A DNA stretch of 64,000 bases from assembly GCA_944322255.1 (NCBI GenBank), contig CALUOK010000009.1, positions 1-64,000 on the forward strand, written 5' to 3'. The notes beneath the pieces are model-generated. The model worked only from the letters and a program-made list of their open reading frames with translations. It was not told the origin of the DNA and searched no databases. Source of the stretch: Candidatus Methanomethylophilaceae archaeon (GTDB lineage: Archaea; Thermoplasmatota; Thermoplasmata; Methanomassiliicoccales; Methanomethylophilaceae). Position 1 is the first letter of the stretch. Every line of letters begins with the position of its first letter. Of the stretch, positions 17,618-27,500 are shown in pieces. Position numbers and translations under genes: made by a program.

Positions 17618-20421
17618 CAGTTCGCGGAATCACAAAGAGGATCGGATCGATCAAATTCTCCTGCGTCTCCCCCGAGGAGATCAGGAAGATGTCTGCGACC
17701 AAGGTCATTACCGCAGACACCTACGACGAAGAGGGATACCCCATCGAGATGGGACTCATGGACCCCCACATGGGAGTCATCGAGCCCGGTCTGCGCTGCA
17801 AGACCTGCGGATGCAAGGTGGACGAGTGCCCCGGGCACTTCGGACACATCGACCTCGCCCTGCCCGTCATCCACGTCGGGTTCATCAAGGACATCAAGAT
17901 GCTCCTGGAGTCCACCTGCTGCAAGTGCGGCAGGCTGATGCTCTCGGAGGACCAGATCCAGGCCCGCAGGGAGAGCATGGAGAGGATGGAGGAGCTGGGA
18001 GGAGGCACCATCGAGGTGAAGAACTTCTCCAAGGAGACCGCCAAGGACGCGTCCGGAAAGGGCGTCTGCCCCTACTGCGGCGCCGAGCAGATCAAGATCA
18101 AGCTCGACAAGCCCACCACCTTCCGCGAGATCGAGGACAACCACAAGCTCACGCCCAAGGAGGTCCGCGAGAGGCTCGAGAGGATCCCCGACGAGGACCT
18201 CGTCACCCTCGGCATCGAGCCCTCCACATGCAGGCCCGAGTGGATGGTCCTGACGGCCCTGGCGGTCCCGCCGGTCACCGTGAGGCCCTCCATCACCCTG
18301 GACTCCGGAGACAGGTCCGAGGACGACCTGACCCACAAGCTGGTCGACGTCCTGAGGATCAACCAGAGGCTCAGGGAGAACCGTGACGCGGGAGCCCCCC
18401 AGCTGATCGTCGAGGACCTCTGGGAGCTGCTCCAGTACCACGTCACCACCTACTTCGACAACCAGACCTCCGGAATCCCGCCCGCCAGGCACAGGTCCGG
18501 ACGCCCCCTCAAGACCCTGGCCCAGAGGCTCAAGGGCAAGGAGGGACGCTTCAGGTCCAACCTGTCCGGTAAGCGTGTGAACTTCTCCGCCCGTACGGTC
18601 ATCTCCCCCGACCCCCTGCTGTCCATCAACGAGGTCGGAGTGCCCGTCATCGCGGCCAGGGAGCTCACCGTGCCCGTCCACGTCAACGAGCACAACATCG
18701 AGAAGATCAGGGAGATGGTGGCCCGCGGACCCACGCCGGTCCCAGAGAGGCCCTACGTCCCCGGAGTCAACTACGTCATCCGCTCCGACGGCAGGAGGAT
18801 CAGGGTCACCGACAGGAACGCCGCCGACGTCGCGGAGGGAATCGACATCGACTACACCGTCGAGAGGCAGCTGGTGGACGGCGACGTCGTCCTGTTCAAC
18901 AGGCAGCCCTCGCTGCACAGGATGTCCATGATGGCCCACCGCGTTAGGATCATGGAGGGACGCACGTTCAGGTTCAACCTCACCGACTGTCCCCCGTACA
19001 ACGCCGACTTCGACGGTGACGAGATGAACCTGCACGTCCTGCAGTCCGACGAGGCCCGCGCCGAGGCGAGGATCCTCATGCAGGTCCAGGAGAACATCCT
19101 GTCCCCCAGGTACGGAGGACCCATCATCGGTGCCATCCACGACCACATCACCGGAGCGTACTTCCTCACCCACAACAACCCACGCTTCGACAGGTTCCAG
19201 GCCATGAACATCCTGTTCAAGCTGGGCGACATCGAGGTCCCCGAGCCCTACATCGACGAGGCCACCGGGGAGCCCTACTGGACCGGGAAGCAGCTGTTCT
19301 CCATCATCCTGCCCAAGGACTTCCGCACCACCTTCAAGGCGAACATCTGCCAGAACTGCAAGGTGTGCCAGAAGGAGAACTGCGAGTACGACGCCTACGT
19401 CAAGATCCGCGACGGGCAGCTCCTCTGCGGAACCATCGACGTCAAGGGAATCGGAAACAGCAAGGGTAAGATCCTCGACAGGATCGCCAGGGACTACGGG
19501 TCCGCCCGCGCCGCCCAGTTCATCAACCAGGTCACCAGGCTCGTGCTCGGCGCCCTGATGAACCACGGCTTCTCCACCGGAATCGGAGACGAGGACATCC
19601 CCGAGGAGGCCGCCCTGCAGATCAGGAACAACACCCAGGACTGCATCGACAAGGTGACCGAGCTGGTCGAGTCGTACCAGGACGGCACCCTCGAGCAGAT
19701 GCCCGGACGCTCCCTCAGGGAGACCCTGGAGGTCAGCGTCATGGGAGTCCTCGGAAACGCCCGTGACGAGGCCGGTAAGATCGCCGGAAAGCACCTGGGA
19801 ATGAACAACCCCGCGGTCATCATGGCCAAGGCCGGCGCCCGTGGATCCATGCTCAACCTGTCCCAGATGGCGGGTTGCGTCGGTCAGCAGGCCGTCCGTG
19901 GAGAGAGGCTGTCCAGGGGATACTGGAACAGGACCCTGCCCCACTTCGAGAAGGGGGACCTGGGCGCGTACGCCAGGGGATTCTGCTCCAACTCCTACAA
20001 GTCCGGTCTCTCCCCGACCGAGTTCTTCTTCCACGCCATGGGAGGAAGGGAGGGACTGGTCGATACCGCGGTCAGGACATCCAGGTCCGGATACATGCAG
20101 AGGAGGCTCGTCTCCGCTCTGGAGGACCTCAAGCTGACCTCCGACGGAACCGTCAGGAACACCATCGGAACCGTCGTCCAGTTCAAGTACGGAGAGGACG
20201 GGGTCGACCCCGCCAGGACCGTGAGGGGCAAGGCCATCGACCTCGACGACCTGTTCGCCGAGGTCCTGGGAGACCAGGCCGACGAGCTCCTGCACATCGA
20301 CACCAAGGACGTGGGAGGCGACTACGGATCGCTCGAGAAGGACGAGATGGAGTACATCGAGGACGAGGAGAGCGAGGAGTACGACGACCTCGACATGGAC
20401 TTCGACGGAGGAGGTGAGTGA
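17614..20421 (+). CDS. rpoA1: DNA-directed RNA polymerase subunit A' (Rpo1N)
   Basis: A 935-residue largest-subunit N-terminal part. Seen: zinc motif [17 protein letters not shown] (about 67-85), a second zinc site CPYCG, the catalytic [10 protein letters not shown] that holds the three active-site aspartates (about 465), and the bridge/funnel region up to YSPTEF-like [18 protein letters not shown] near residue 800. No intein. A tail of about 40 acidic residues ends the protein. Start ATG overlaps the rpoB stop. Confidence 0.97.
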   Translation: MTVRGITKRIGSIKFSCVSPEEIRKMSATKVITADTYDEEGYPIEMGLMDPHMGVIEPGLRCKTCGCKVDECPGHFGHIDLALPVIHVGFIKDIKMLLESTCCKCGRLMLSEDQIQARRESMERMEELGGGTIEVKNFSKETAKDASGKGVCPYCGAEQIKIKLDKPTTFREIEDNHKLTPKEVRERLERIPDEDLVTLGIEPSTCRPEWMVLTALAVPPVTVRPSITLDSGDRSEDDLTHKLVDVLRINQRLRENRDAGAPQLIVEDLWELLQYHVTTYFDNQTSGIPPARHRSGRPLKTLAQRLKGKEGRFRSNLSGKRVNFSARTVISPDPLLSINEVGVPVIAARELTVPVHVNEHNIEKIREMVARGPTPVPERPYVPGVNYVIRSDGRRIRVTDRNAADVAEGIDIDYTVERQLVDGDVVLFNRQPSLHRMSMMAHRVRIMEGRTFRFNLTDCPPYNADFDGDEMNLHVLQSDEARAEARILMQVQENILSPRYGGPIIGAIHDHITGAYFLTHNNPRFDRFQAMNILFKLGDIEVPEPYIDEATGEPYWTGKQLFSIILPKDFRTTFKANICQNCKVCQKENCEYDAYVKIRDGQLLCGTIDVKGIGNSKGKILDRIARDYGSARAAQFINQVTRLVLGALMNHGFSTGIGDEDIPEEAALQIRNNTQDCIDKVTELVESYQDGTLEQMPGRSLRETLEVSVMGVLGNARDEAGKIAGKHLGMNNPAVIMAKAGARGSMLNLSQMAGCVGQQAVRGERLSRGYWNRTLPHFEKGDLGAYARGFCSNSYKSGLSPTEFFFHAMGGREGLVDTAVRTSRSGYMQRRLVSALEDLKLTSDGTVRNTIGTVVQFKYGEDGVDPARTVRGKAIDLDDLFAEVLGDQADELLHIDTKDVGGDYGSLEKDEMEYIEDEESEEYDDLDMDFDGGGE

Positions 20422-20423
20422 TA

Positions 20424-21860
20424 ATGGCAAGGAAAGACACGATGAAGGCCCTGATCAACAGGGACGTCAGCGAGGAGACGGCCGCACTCCTGCTCACGAA
20501 GTACAGCTCCCTCAGCGCCATCAGCGCCGCCGGTGAGGAGGAGCTCGTGGAGCTCGGACTCATGGAGGAGGAGGCCAGGTCCGTCCTGGCCAAGATCGGC
20601 AAGAGGCCGGCGTCCTCTTCCAAGGTGAAGAAGGAGGTCGAGGAGGTCGTCCCGGTCGAGCCCATGGAGGAGGTCACCAACTTCTACCAGTACAACGAGG
20701 GCGAGCTCAGGCTCAAGGCCATCGCGGAGAGGCTGGAGATCCGCCTCCCCATGAAGATCATCGTCGACATCGCGGCCCGCATCAAGAACGCGGACCTCAG
20801 CGACGAGATCTGCGAGAAGCTCATAACCACCGCCAACAGGATGTACACCGCCCACCTGATGGACCAGAACGAGTCCGCGGGAGTCATGGCGGCGCACTCC
20901 ATCGGAGAGCCCGGTACCCAGATGAACATGCGTACCTTCCACTACGCGGGAGTCGCCAACATCAACGTCACACAGGGACTGCCCAGGCTCATCGAGATCG
21001 TGGATGCGAGGCGCGTGCCCAGCACGCCTTCGATGAACATCCCCCTCACCGGCACGGCGGCGGAGGACGAGAACGTGGCCAGGTACGTGGCGTCCAACAT
21101 CGAGATGACCACGCTCCTGGACATCGCGCGCGTCGAGACCGACATCACCAACATGAGGCTGATCGTCACGCCCGACGCACGCAAGATGGAGGCCAGGGGA
21201 ATCGACATCGACGAACTGGTCGACAGACTGAACAAGGTCAAGGCGGTCCGCGGCATGGTGACCAAATCCGGATACGATGTGGTCATCAACTCCGACGAGC
21301 CGTCTTACAAGAAGCTGCAGACGATGTTCGACGCCATCAAGGGCGCGAAGATCAAAGGGATCGACAACATCACCCGTGCCGTTCTCTCCAAGACCGAGGG
21401 GTCGTGGAAGATCGTCACGGAGGGCAGCAACCTCAAGGAGGTGCTCAAGGTCGAGGGAGTGGATGCTGACAACGTAATGACGAACAGCATCCTGGAGGTC
21501 GCGGACGTCCTCGGAATCGAGGCGGCCAGGAACTCCATCATCCACGAGGCCATGGGGACCCTCGGAGAGGCGGGTCTCGACGTCGACATCAGGCACATCA
21601 TGCTTGTCGCCGACCTCATGACCAACGACGGATACGTCAAAGCGATCGGAAGGCACGGAGTGTCCGGAAAGAAGTCCTCGGTTCTCGCCAGGGCGGCTTT
21701 CGAGATCACCGCCGCGCACCTTCTGCACGCGGCGATGGTGGGCGAGGTGGACCACCTAGAGGGAGTCACCGAGAACATCATCGTCGGACAGCCGGTCACA
21801 CTCGGTACCGGTGCAGTAAACCTTATTTACACACCCAAGAAGAAGGGGGATGAAGAATGA
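20424..21860 (+). CDS. rpoA2: DNA-directed RNA polymerase subunit A'' (Rpo1C)
   Basis: A 478-residue subunit, the C-terminal part of the largest subunit. Residues about 1-75 form an N-terminal helix-hairpin-helix-like addition ([20 protein letters not shown] ... [16 protein letters not shown]). The core follows with the trigger-loop region [21 protein letters not shown] and ends AARNSIIHE ... [16 protein letters not shown]. The HhH-like addition of about 70 residues is worth noting. ATG 20424 has GAGGTGA (20411-20417) as ribosome site; a GTG at 20418 is the alternative. Confidence 0.95.
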   Translation: MARKDTMKALINRDVSEETAALLLTKYSSLSAISAAGEEELVELGLMEEEARSVLAKIGKRPASSSKVKKEVEEVVPVEPMEEVTNFYQYNEGELRLKAIAERLEIRLPMKIIVDIAARIKNADLSDEICEKLITTANRMYTAHLMDQNESAGVMAAHSIGEPGTQMNMRTFHYAGVANINVTQGLPRLIEIVDARRVPSTPSMNIPLTGTAAEDENVARYVASNIEMTTLLDIARVETDITNMRLIVTPDARKMEARGIDIDELVDRLNKVKAVRGMVTKSGYDVVINSDEPSYKKLQTMFDAIKGAKIKGIDNITRAVLSKTEGSWKIVTEGSNLKEVLKVEGVDADNVMTNSILEVADVLGIEAARNSIIHEAMGTLGEAGLDVDIRHIMLVADLMTNDGYVKAIGRHGVSGKKSSVLARAAFEITAAHLLHAAMVGEVDHLEGVTENIIVGQPVTLGTGAVNLIYTPKKKGDEE

Positions 21861-22144
21861 GCGATGAGAAAATCGACATCAGCAGGGCATTGAAATCCGC
21901 CATCACCACCGGAAAGGTGGAGTTCGGCGTGGACCAGACAACCAAGGCAGTCAAGGACGGAAAGGCGCAGATGGTCGTCATTTCCAGGAACTGCCCCAGC
22001 GCAGAGCTGCGCGGGGACATCGGCGTGAAGGTGCACGTGTTCGAGGGAAACAACATGGAACTCGGCGCGATGTGCGGAAAACCCTTCTCCGTGTCTGCCC
22101 TTGTGATCATCGACAAAGGTAGCTCCAACATCTTAACGCTGTGA
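21857..22144 (+). CDS. rpl30e: Ribosomal protein L30e
   Basis: A 95-residue protein of the L7Ae/L30e RNA-binding fold. Seen: [37 protein letters not shown] and [21 protein letters not shown], characteristic of L30e. Part of the large ribosomal subunit. Overlaps rpoA2 by 4 bases (ATGA), the usual archaeal order. Confidence 0.95.
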   Translation: MSDEKIDISRALKSAITTGKVEFGVDQTTKAVKDGKAQMVVISRNCPSAELRGDIGVKVHVFEGNNMELGAMCGKPFSVSALVIIDKGSSNILTL

Positions 22145-22149
22145 GGAAC

Positions 22150-22578
22150 ATGTCCGCAGATATCGTACTTACCGAGGACACCCTGAGGTACATCGCTCTC
22201 TTCGAGCAGATCACCAGGGCGAACGCCATCGACTGCATGGACACCGAGGACAAGCTCGTGTTCGTCGTCGAGAAGGGCCAGGGCAACATCGCCGTCGGGA
22301 AGAAGGGCGAGCATGTAATCAAGCTCAAGGAGAAGACCGGGAAGAACATCCAGGTCGTGGAGTACTCCGAGGATCCCGAGCAGTTCGTGAAGAACGTCTT
22401 CCACATCTACAATCCTCAGAAGGTCGTTATCGAGCAGCGCGGAAACATCACGCACGCCACGGTCACCGTTGATCCGAAGCTCAAGGGCCGTGCGATCGGC
22501 AAGGCCGGTAAGAACCTGCGCATTGCCAGGGACATCGTGAACAGGCACCACGAGATCCAGAGCATCAGCGTCGACTGA
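22150..22578 (+). CDS. nusA: NusA-like transcription factor (archaeal, KH domains only)
   Basis: A 142-residue protein with two KH domains and none of the bacterial S1 or N-terminal parts, as usual in archaea. KH1 has GQGNIAVGKKGEHVIKL (GxxG loop) and KH2 KGRAIGKAGKNLRIARDIV. It binds RNA near the polymerase. ATG 22150 is chosen; GTG 22141, overlapping the L30e stop, is possible. The gene order ends here; the usual S12-S7-EF2 genes do not follow. Confidence 0.92.
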   Translation: MSADIVLTEDTLRYIALFEQITRANAIDCMDTEDKLVFVVEKGQGNIAVGKKGEHVIKLKEKTGKNIQVVEYSEDPEQFVKNVFHIYNPQKVVIEQRGNITHATVTVDPKLKGRAIGKAGKNLRIARDIVNRHHEIQSISVD

Positions 22579-22726
22579 GATCGGAGACCCCCTACGATCC
22601 TCTCGTACGGTCGGGCACAAACCACTTACCACGAAACCCCTTATTTCTGATAACATCGGACGGAAGGTCCTCTGCAGGCGCATCGTTTTCCGCATGCTGG
22701 CACATGCGTACGGCGGTTCCCGGGGA

Positions 22727-23776
22727 TCAGTTCAGGGGCGTCCTCTCGACCTCGAGGCCGTCCGCCGTGGGGTACTGCTCGGACAGGAAGCATCTGTACC
22801 CGACATCCGTGGCGATGTCCTCCAGGACCCAGGGCGCCACCTCGATCCTGTTGTCCAGGACCTCGTACAGGTCCTCGGGGACGCCCATCGACCTCAGCTT
22901 ATCCTCCGCCGCGGCCAGGTCCTCAGCGTAGAGGTACCCGCGCACGATGGTGCCGTCCTCCGTGACCTGCTGGTAGGGCTTCGCGGTGTGCTCGGCCCTG
23001 CGTATGAGCCTCCTGCGGAGCTGCACGCCGTCCTTGAACGTGGACGAGCAGAAGTGGACGTTCATCCGCCTGTTGGCCTTCAGGACGGCCATGGCCGTCT
23101 CCCTGGAGCCGGCGACCGCGGAGGACAGCTCGTCCCTCACCCGGTAGCCGTACGCGTCCATCATGTCCCAGTTGCTCTCGGAGAACTCCAGCTCGTTGAG
23201 GTTGACGAAGTCCACGCCCGCGGCCCTGGCGTAGGCCACCAGGGCGTTGAGCTCCCTCTCCTTCCCTGGGAGCGCTGGCACTTCTATCCCGACGTCGATG
23301 CTCAGGGCTGCGACGGTCTCCTTCAGCCTCGTCCTGTCCATGGACTCCCACACGGATTCCGGCGGATGGAAGCGGATCTCGTCCAGCCCCGCCTCCTGCA
23401 GGGCCAGGGCCTTCTCCGGGTCGATGGTCGCCGTGTACAGGTGGATGTGGTGATCCCTGCCGAACCTGTCCTTCAGGAGGCGGATCATGTGCACGGTGCG
23501 GTCCATGTCCAGGAGCGGGTCCCCGCCGGTGATGCCGGTGCCGGTGGCGTCCATCGCCTCGGCCTCCGCGACTATCTCCCCGTCGGTGTGCACCCTGCCC
23601 TCGTTGGCGTACATCACGTCCAGCCCCTTCTTCTCCAGGGACACGGGGCAGTAGTAGCAGTTCCACTTGCAGAGCCCCGTGACGAAGAGGACCATCTTGG
23701 ACCCCTCTATGCAGTGTTTGCATCCCTCGGCCACCCTGCCGGTGCAGGCGGAGTCGCACTCCATCTTCCTGAGCAT
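22727..23776 (-). CDS. Radical SAM protein, function unassigned
   Basis: A 349-residue protein with the iron-sulfur motif CKWNCYYCP (C-x3-C-x2-C) at about residues 35-43. Before it are three more cysteines (CDSACTGRVAEGCKHC), which may bind a second cluster. The SAM-binding strand ITGGDPLLD follows, then barrel segments such as DEIRFHPPESVWE and VPALPGKERELNALVAYA. The last 100 residues are an extra domain. It resembles archaeal radical SAM proteins annotated only as such. ATG 23776 lies 26 bases from the centre of the TATA palindrome 23798-23805, so a leaderless mRNA is likely. Divergent from pyrF. Confidence 0.85.
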   Translation of the reverse strand: MLRKMECDSACTGRVAEGCKHCIEGSKMVLFVTGLCKWNCYYCPVSLEKKGLDVMYANEGRVHTDGEIVAEAEAMDATGTGITGGDPLLDMDRTVHMIRLLKDRFGRDHHIHLYTATIDPEKALALQEAGLDEIRFHPPESVWESMDRTRLKETVAALSIDVGIEVPALPGKERELNALVAYARAAGVDFVNLNELEFSESNWDMMDAYGYRVRDELSSAVAGSRETAMAVLKANRRMNVHFCSSTFKDGVQLRRRLIRRAEHTAKPYQQVTEDGTIVRGYLYAEDLAAAEDKLRSMGVPEDLYEVLDNRIEVAPWVLEDIATDVGYRCFLSEQYPTADGLEVERTPLN

Positions 23777-23797
23777 GCGACCCCATCTGCTGGAACC

Positions 23798-23805
23798 CTT
23801 ATAAG
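23798..23805. promoter_or_regulatory. Palindromic TATA box shared by divergent genes
   Basis: CTTATAAG is its own reverse complement. The radical SAM start codon lies 25.5 bases to the left of its centre and the pyrF start 26.5 bases to the right, both at the spacing expected for leaderless archaeal transcripts. No other TATA-like sequence exists in the 51 bases between the genes. Confidence 0.75.
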
Positions 23806-23827
23806 TGATGGTGCAGGTCCTCCAGGC

Positions 23828-24472
23828 ATGAAGATGGACAGCAGGCTTATCCTGGCATTGGACGAGACAGACGGAGCCAAGGCTCTGAAGGTGGCGGAGT
23901 CGGTCTCCGGCATCGTGGACGCCATCAAGATCAACTGGCCGCTGGTGCTCTCCGAGGGCCCCGGGATGATCACGAAGCTGTCCGAGATGTCCGAGGTCAT
24001 ATGCGACTTCAAGGTAGCGGACATCCCCAACACGGTGAGGCTCATCGTGGAGAACGCCGTCTCCAGGGGAGCGTCCGGCGTGATCGTGCACGCCTTCACC
24101 GGCGACGACTCCCTCAGGGCCGCAGTGGAGGCCGCCGGGGGCGCGGACATCTACGCGGTCACCGAGATGAGCCATCCCGGAGGGAGGATGTTCACCGCCC
24201 TCCACGCCGAGGAGATGGCGAGGCTCGGCGTAGAGTGCGACGTGTCCGGCTTCATCGCCCCCGCCACCCGTCCCGAGAGGATCGCCGCGATCAGGGAGGT
24301 CATCGGCGACCTGAAGATCCTGTCCCCCGGAGTGGGGGCGCAGGGAGGCAAGGCCTCGGACGCCATCAGGGCCGGTGCCGACTACGCCATCGTGGGCCGC
24401 GCCATCTACGGTTCCGAGGATCCGAGGGCGTCCGCGGAGGCCTTCGCCGAGGACATCCGCACCGTCGCTTGA
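23828..24472 (+). CDS. pyrF: Orotidine 5'-phosphate decarboxylase
   Basis: A 214-residue enzyme converting OMP to UMP. Seen: RLILALDETDGAKAL at the start, the catalytic block VICDFKVADIPNT (Asp-x-Lys-x-x-Asp type), GASGVIVHAF, and the phosphate site SPGVGAQGG ... AIVGRAIYGSEDPR. Length fits the short archaeal class. ATG 23828 follows the shared TATA box by 26 bases. After the stop an AT-rich stretch with T-runs (about 24500-24540) probably ends transcription. Confidence 0.95.
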   Translation: MKMDSRLILALDETDGAKALKVAESVSGIVDAIKINWPLVLSEGPGMITKLSEMSEVICDFKVADIPNTVRLIVENAVSRGASGVIVHAFTGDDSLRAAVEAAGGADIYAVTEMSHPGGRMFTALHAEEMARLGVECDVSGFIAPATRPERIAAIREVIGDLKILSPGVGAQGGKASDAIRAGADYAIVGRAIYGSEDPRASAEAFAEDIRTVA

Positions 24473-24534
24473 AACGCAGGGGGCCCTCCCGCCCCTTCCC
24501 TTATAATATAATTAAATAACGCGTGTGTTCCCTT

Positions 24535-24543
24535 TTTATATAA
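24535..24543 (+). promoter_or_regulatory. TATA box of the STT3-like gene
   Basis: TTTATATAA lies about 28-36 bases before ATG 24571, within an AT-rich intergenic stretch (24473-24570). Spacing suggests a very short or absent 5' leader. Confidence 0.65.
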
Positions 24544-24570
24544 CCTCCTTTTATCCACGCCCATTCTAAA

Positions 24571-27500
24571 ATGGAGATTTTTAGAATGAGCAGATTCAGA
24601 AAAGAGTCAACCGCCCCCGAGGAAACGGGGGCCGTCCGCGAAAAAAGCGGTAACGGGTGGTTAAAGAACCACTGGTGTGCGCTCTCGCTCTGCATCATCG
24701 TGATCGTGGCCTTCGCGCTGCGCACGGTGTTCGCATATGGTATCTCCGCCGACGGCGGTTTCGCGCTGTCGGGCGGTTCGAGTGCGCAATATCACCTGCA
24801 CGTGATTGAAAGTATCCTGAACGGCAGCTACTCCATGACGGACTCTGCCGTCAACTATCCAGTCGGAGGACTGAACGTCTATCCGCCCCTCTTCGACTTC
24901 ATCGGAGCCGGGATCGCATCTGTGCTGACCGCGTTCGGCATGGGCACCACCGAGGCCGCATCCGCCGCCATCGGGGCCCTCAACCCGATCATCGGAGCCC
25001 TCACCTGCATCCCCGTCTACCTTGTCGCCAAGGAGATGTTCGACAAGAGGGTCGGAGTCGTCGCGGCTCTCATCTTCGCCTTCCTGGCGCTCCCCATCAG
25101 CACCACCGTCTTCTCCAGCGGGACCGAGTACGGCCTCGCCGCCTTCCTGGTCGCCTTCATGGCCTGGTTCGCAGTCAAGATGGTCAAGGCCGCCGATGCC
25201 GAGGACGCCGACAAGAAGGCCGTCCTGGTCAACGCCCTCATCACCGGCGTGTTCCTGGCCCTCGCGGCCCTGACCTGGAACGGGTTCCGCTTCCTCGTCG
25301 TCATCATGGTCGTCGCCATGGTCCTGCAGATCGTGGTCGACCGCTTCAGGGGAAGGGACTTCCAGACAGTCCTCTTCGGATACATCGTGGCGATCCTCGT
25401 CGGAACGCTCATCCCCGCCGCATACTACCTGCCCGCGGGACTGTGGGACGCGGTCTACTCCGGACCCCTCCTCATGGCGGTCATCTCCGTCGTCCTCTCG
25501 CTCGTGTTCATGGCGATCCGCTCCAAGCCCTGGATCGTCGTCGTACCCGCACTCGTCGTCGTGTTCGTGGTCATCGCCGCCGTCCTTGCGGTCGCCGCCC
25601 CCGGACTCTACAACGCACTCATCTTCGGCAACAGCATCTACACTGGCTCCATCATGGATGAGCTGGCCAGCAGCTACGTCTCCATGTCCAACGTGTCCGC
25701 CTACTACGGCTGGCTCACGATGTGGCTGCCCATCTGCTACGCCCTCTACAGCACATACGTGTACCTCAGGAGGGACCACTCCGCCACCAGGCTGTTCGTC
25801 ACCCTCTGGATGTTCGGAATGTTCTTCGCCGTCTGGACCTCCTACGCCAACGCGGCCGTCGTCGGCTCCGTCTTCGCAGTCGGATCCGCCGTCGTCATCG
25901 TCCGCGTCCTGGAGCAGGCCAACCTGAAGGACTGGTACACGTCCATGAAGACCGCAGGGTTCCCCGGACTCTTCAGGAAGATGATCAAGCCCTTCCCGTT
26001 CGCGTCCGTCATCATCGTGGCCTTCCTCATCGTCGTCCCCAACGTCTCGTTCGCCGTGGACGCCGGAATCTCCAACAACTCCGATGCCGACTACTACTTC
26101 AGCGGCAACACCCAGTACACGATCAAGACCGGCGACTCCTACCCCATCGGAGGGGTCTGGGACGAGTACGGGTCCGTCGAGAAGGACGGCGCCCTCGTCT
26201 CCTGGATCGACTACGCCAACGACGCCGTCGCCCAGGGCGGGTTCGACACAGTCGTCGACTCCGTCGGCGGCGGAACCTCCGCTGTCGCCCAGATGTACAT
26301 GTCCAGCGGCGCAGCCGGATCGGTCGCCGCCATGATGATGCGTCTGATCATGTCCAACGACGTGGACGACTTCGCGTCCTGCTTCGGCGACCACTCCGAC
26401 GTCTTCGCCGACATCAGGTCCTACATCGAGGACCCCTCCAAGGCCGTCGACGTCATTAACGCGAACCCCGAGGCCTTCGGAAGCATCAGGTCCGACATCA
26501 CCGACGAGAACGCCGTGTACCTGGCCGCCATCGAGCGCATCACCGGGTCCATGAGCACCGTGGAGATCATGAACGCCTACGACGCCGTCTGCGACGTCTC
26601 CGGCGAGAAGATCTCCTACGTCATCGCCGACTCCTCCATGCTGCCCCTGCAGTACGGTGACGGCGACACGTTCTCCACCATCGCGTACTTCGGAGACTAC
26701 AAGGTCGACGGCTACGGAGCCGCCACCCAGTTCTACTCCTACAACACCTACTACGGATACACCGTCTACACCGACGCCATGTACGACACCTTCCTGTGGA
26801 GGGCCATGATCGGACCCTCCGCCGCCGAGGCCGGGTTCACCGGCAGCAACGCCTCCTACAACTACCTGGTGGCGCTGTCCTCCAGCGACGGGTCCGAGGG
26901 ATCCGTGAAGGCCATGCCCGGATACGGACTGGCCGGATACGAGGTCGTCTACTGGCAGGTCATGTACAACCCCGACTCCGACGCCCTCGTCACCGACGAC
27001 GGCTGGGAGTACATGGACGCCTACGAGGCCATCGCCAAGCAGGCCGCCGAGGGAGGATCCATCAACTACCTGTCCTCCATCGTCATGCTCCACTACACCG
27101 GGGTCTCCGACGAGCCCACAACCTTCGACGGAACCGTCACCTACTCCGGTCACGCCGTCGACGGGGCCACAGTCTCCGTCTACCAGTACAGCGAGACCTT
27201 CGGACAGTACACCCTCTACTCCGAGTCCAGGACCATCGGTGGGGAGTACAGCGTGCTCGTCCCCTCCGGAGACTACAGGATCCAGATCAGCATCGGAGAC
27301 GTCGTCCTCCAGAGCTTCACCGCAGACAGCGCCGTCCAGAACTACGACATCCCCGCCACCACCGTGGACGGGGCCGTCATGGTCGGAGACGACGTGTACG
27401 ACGCCGAGGACATGATCCTCAAGCTCACCGGCGGAGCCACCCTCGCCGACGACGCCGAGGGCATCGTCGACAGCGACTCCTCCGAGATACCCGTCGTGGA

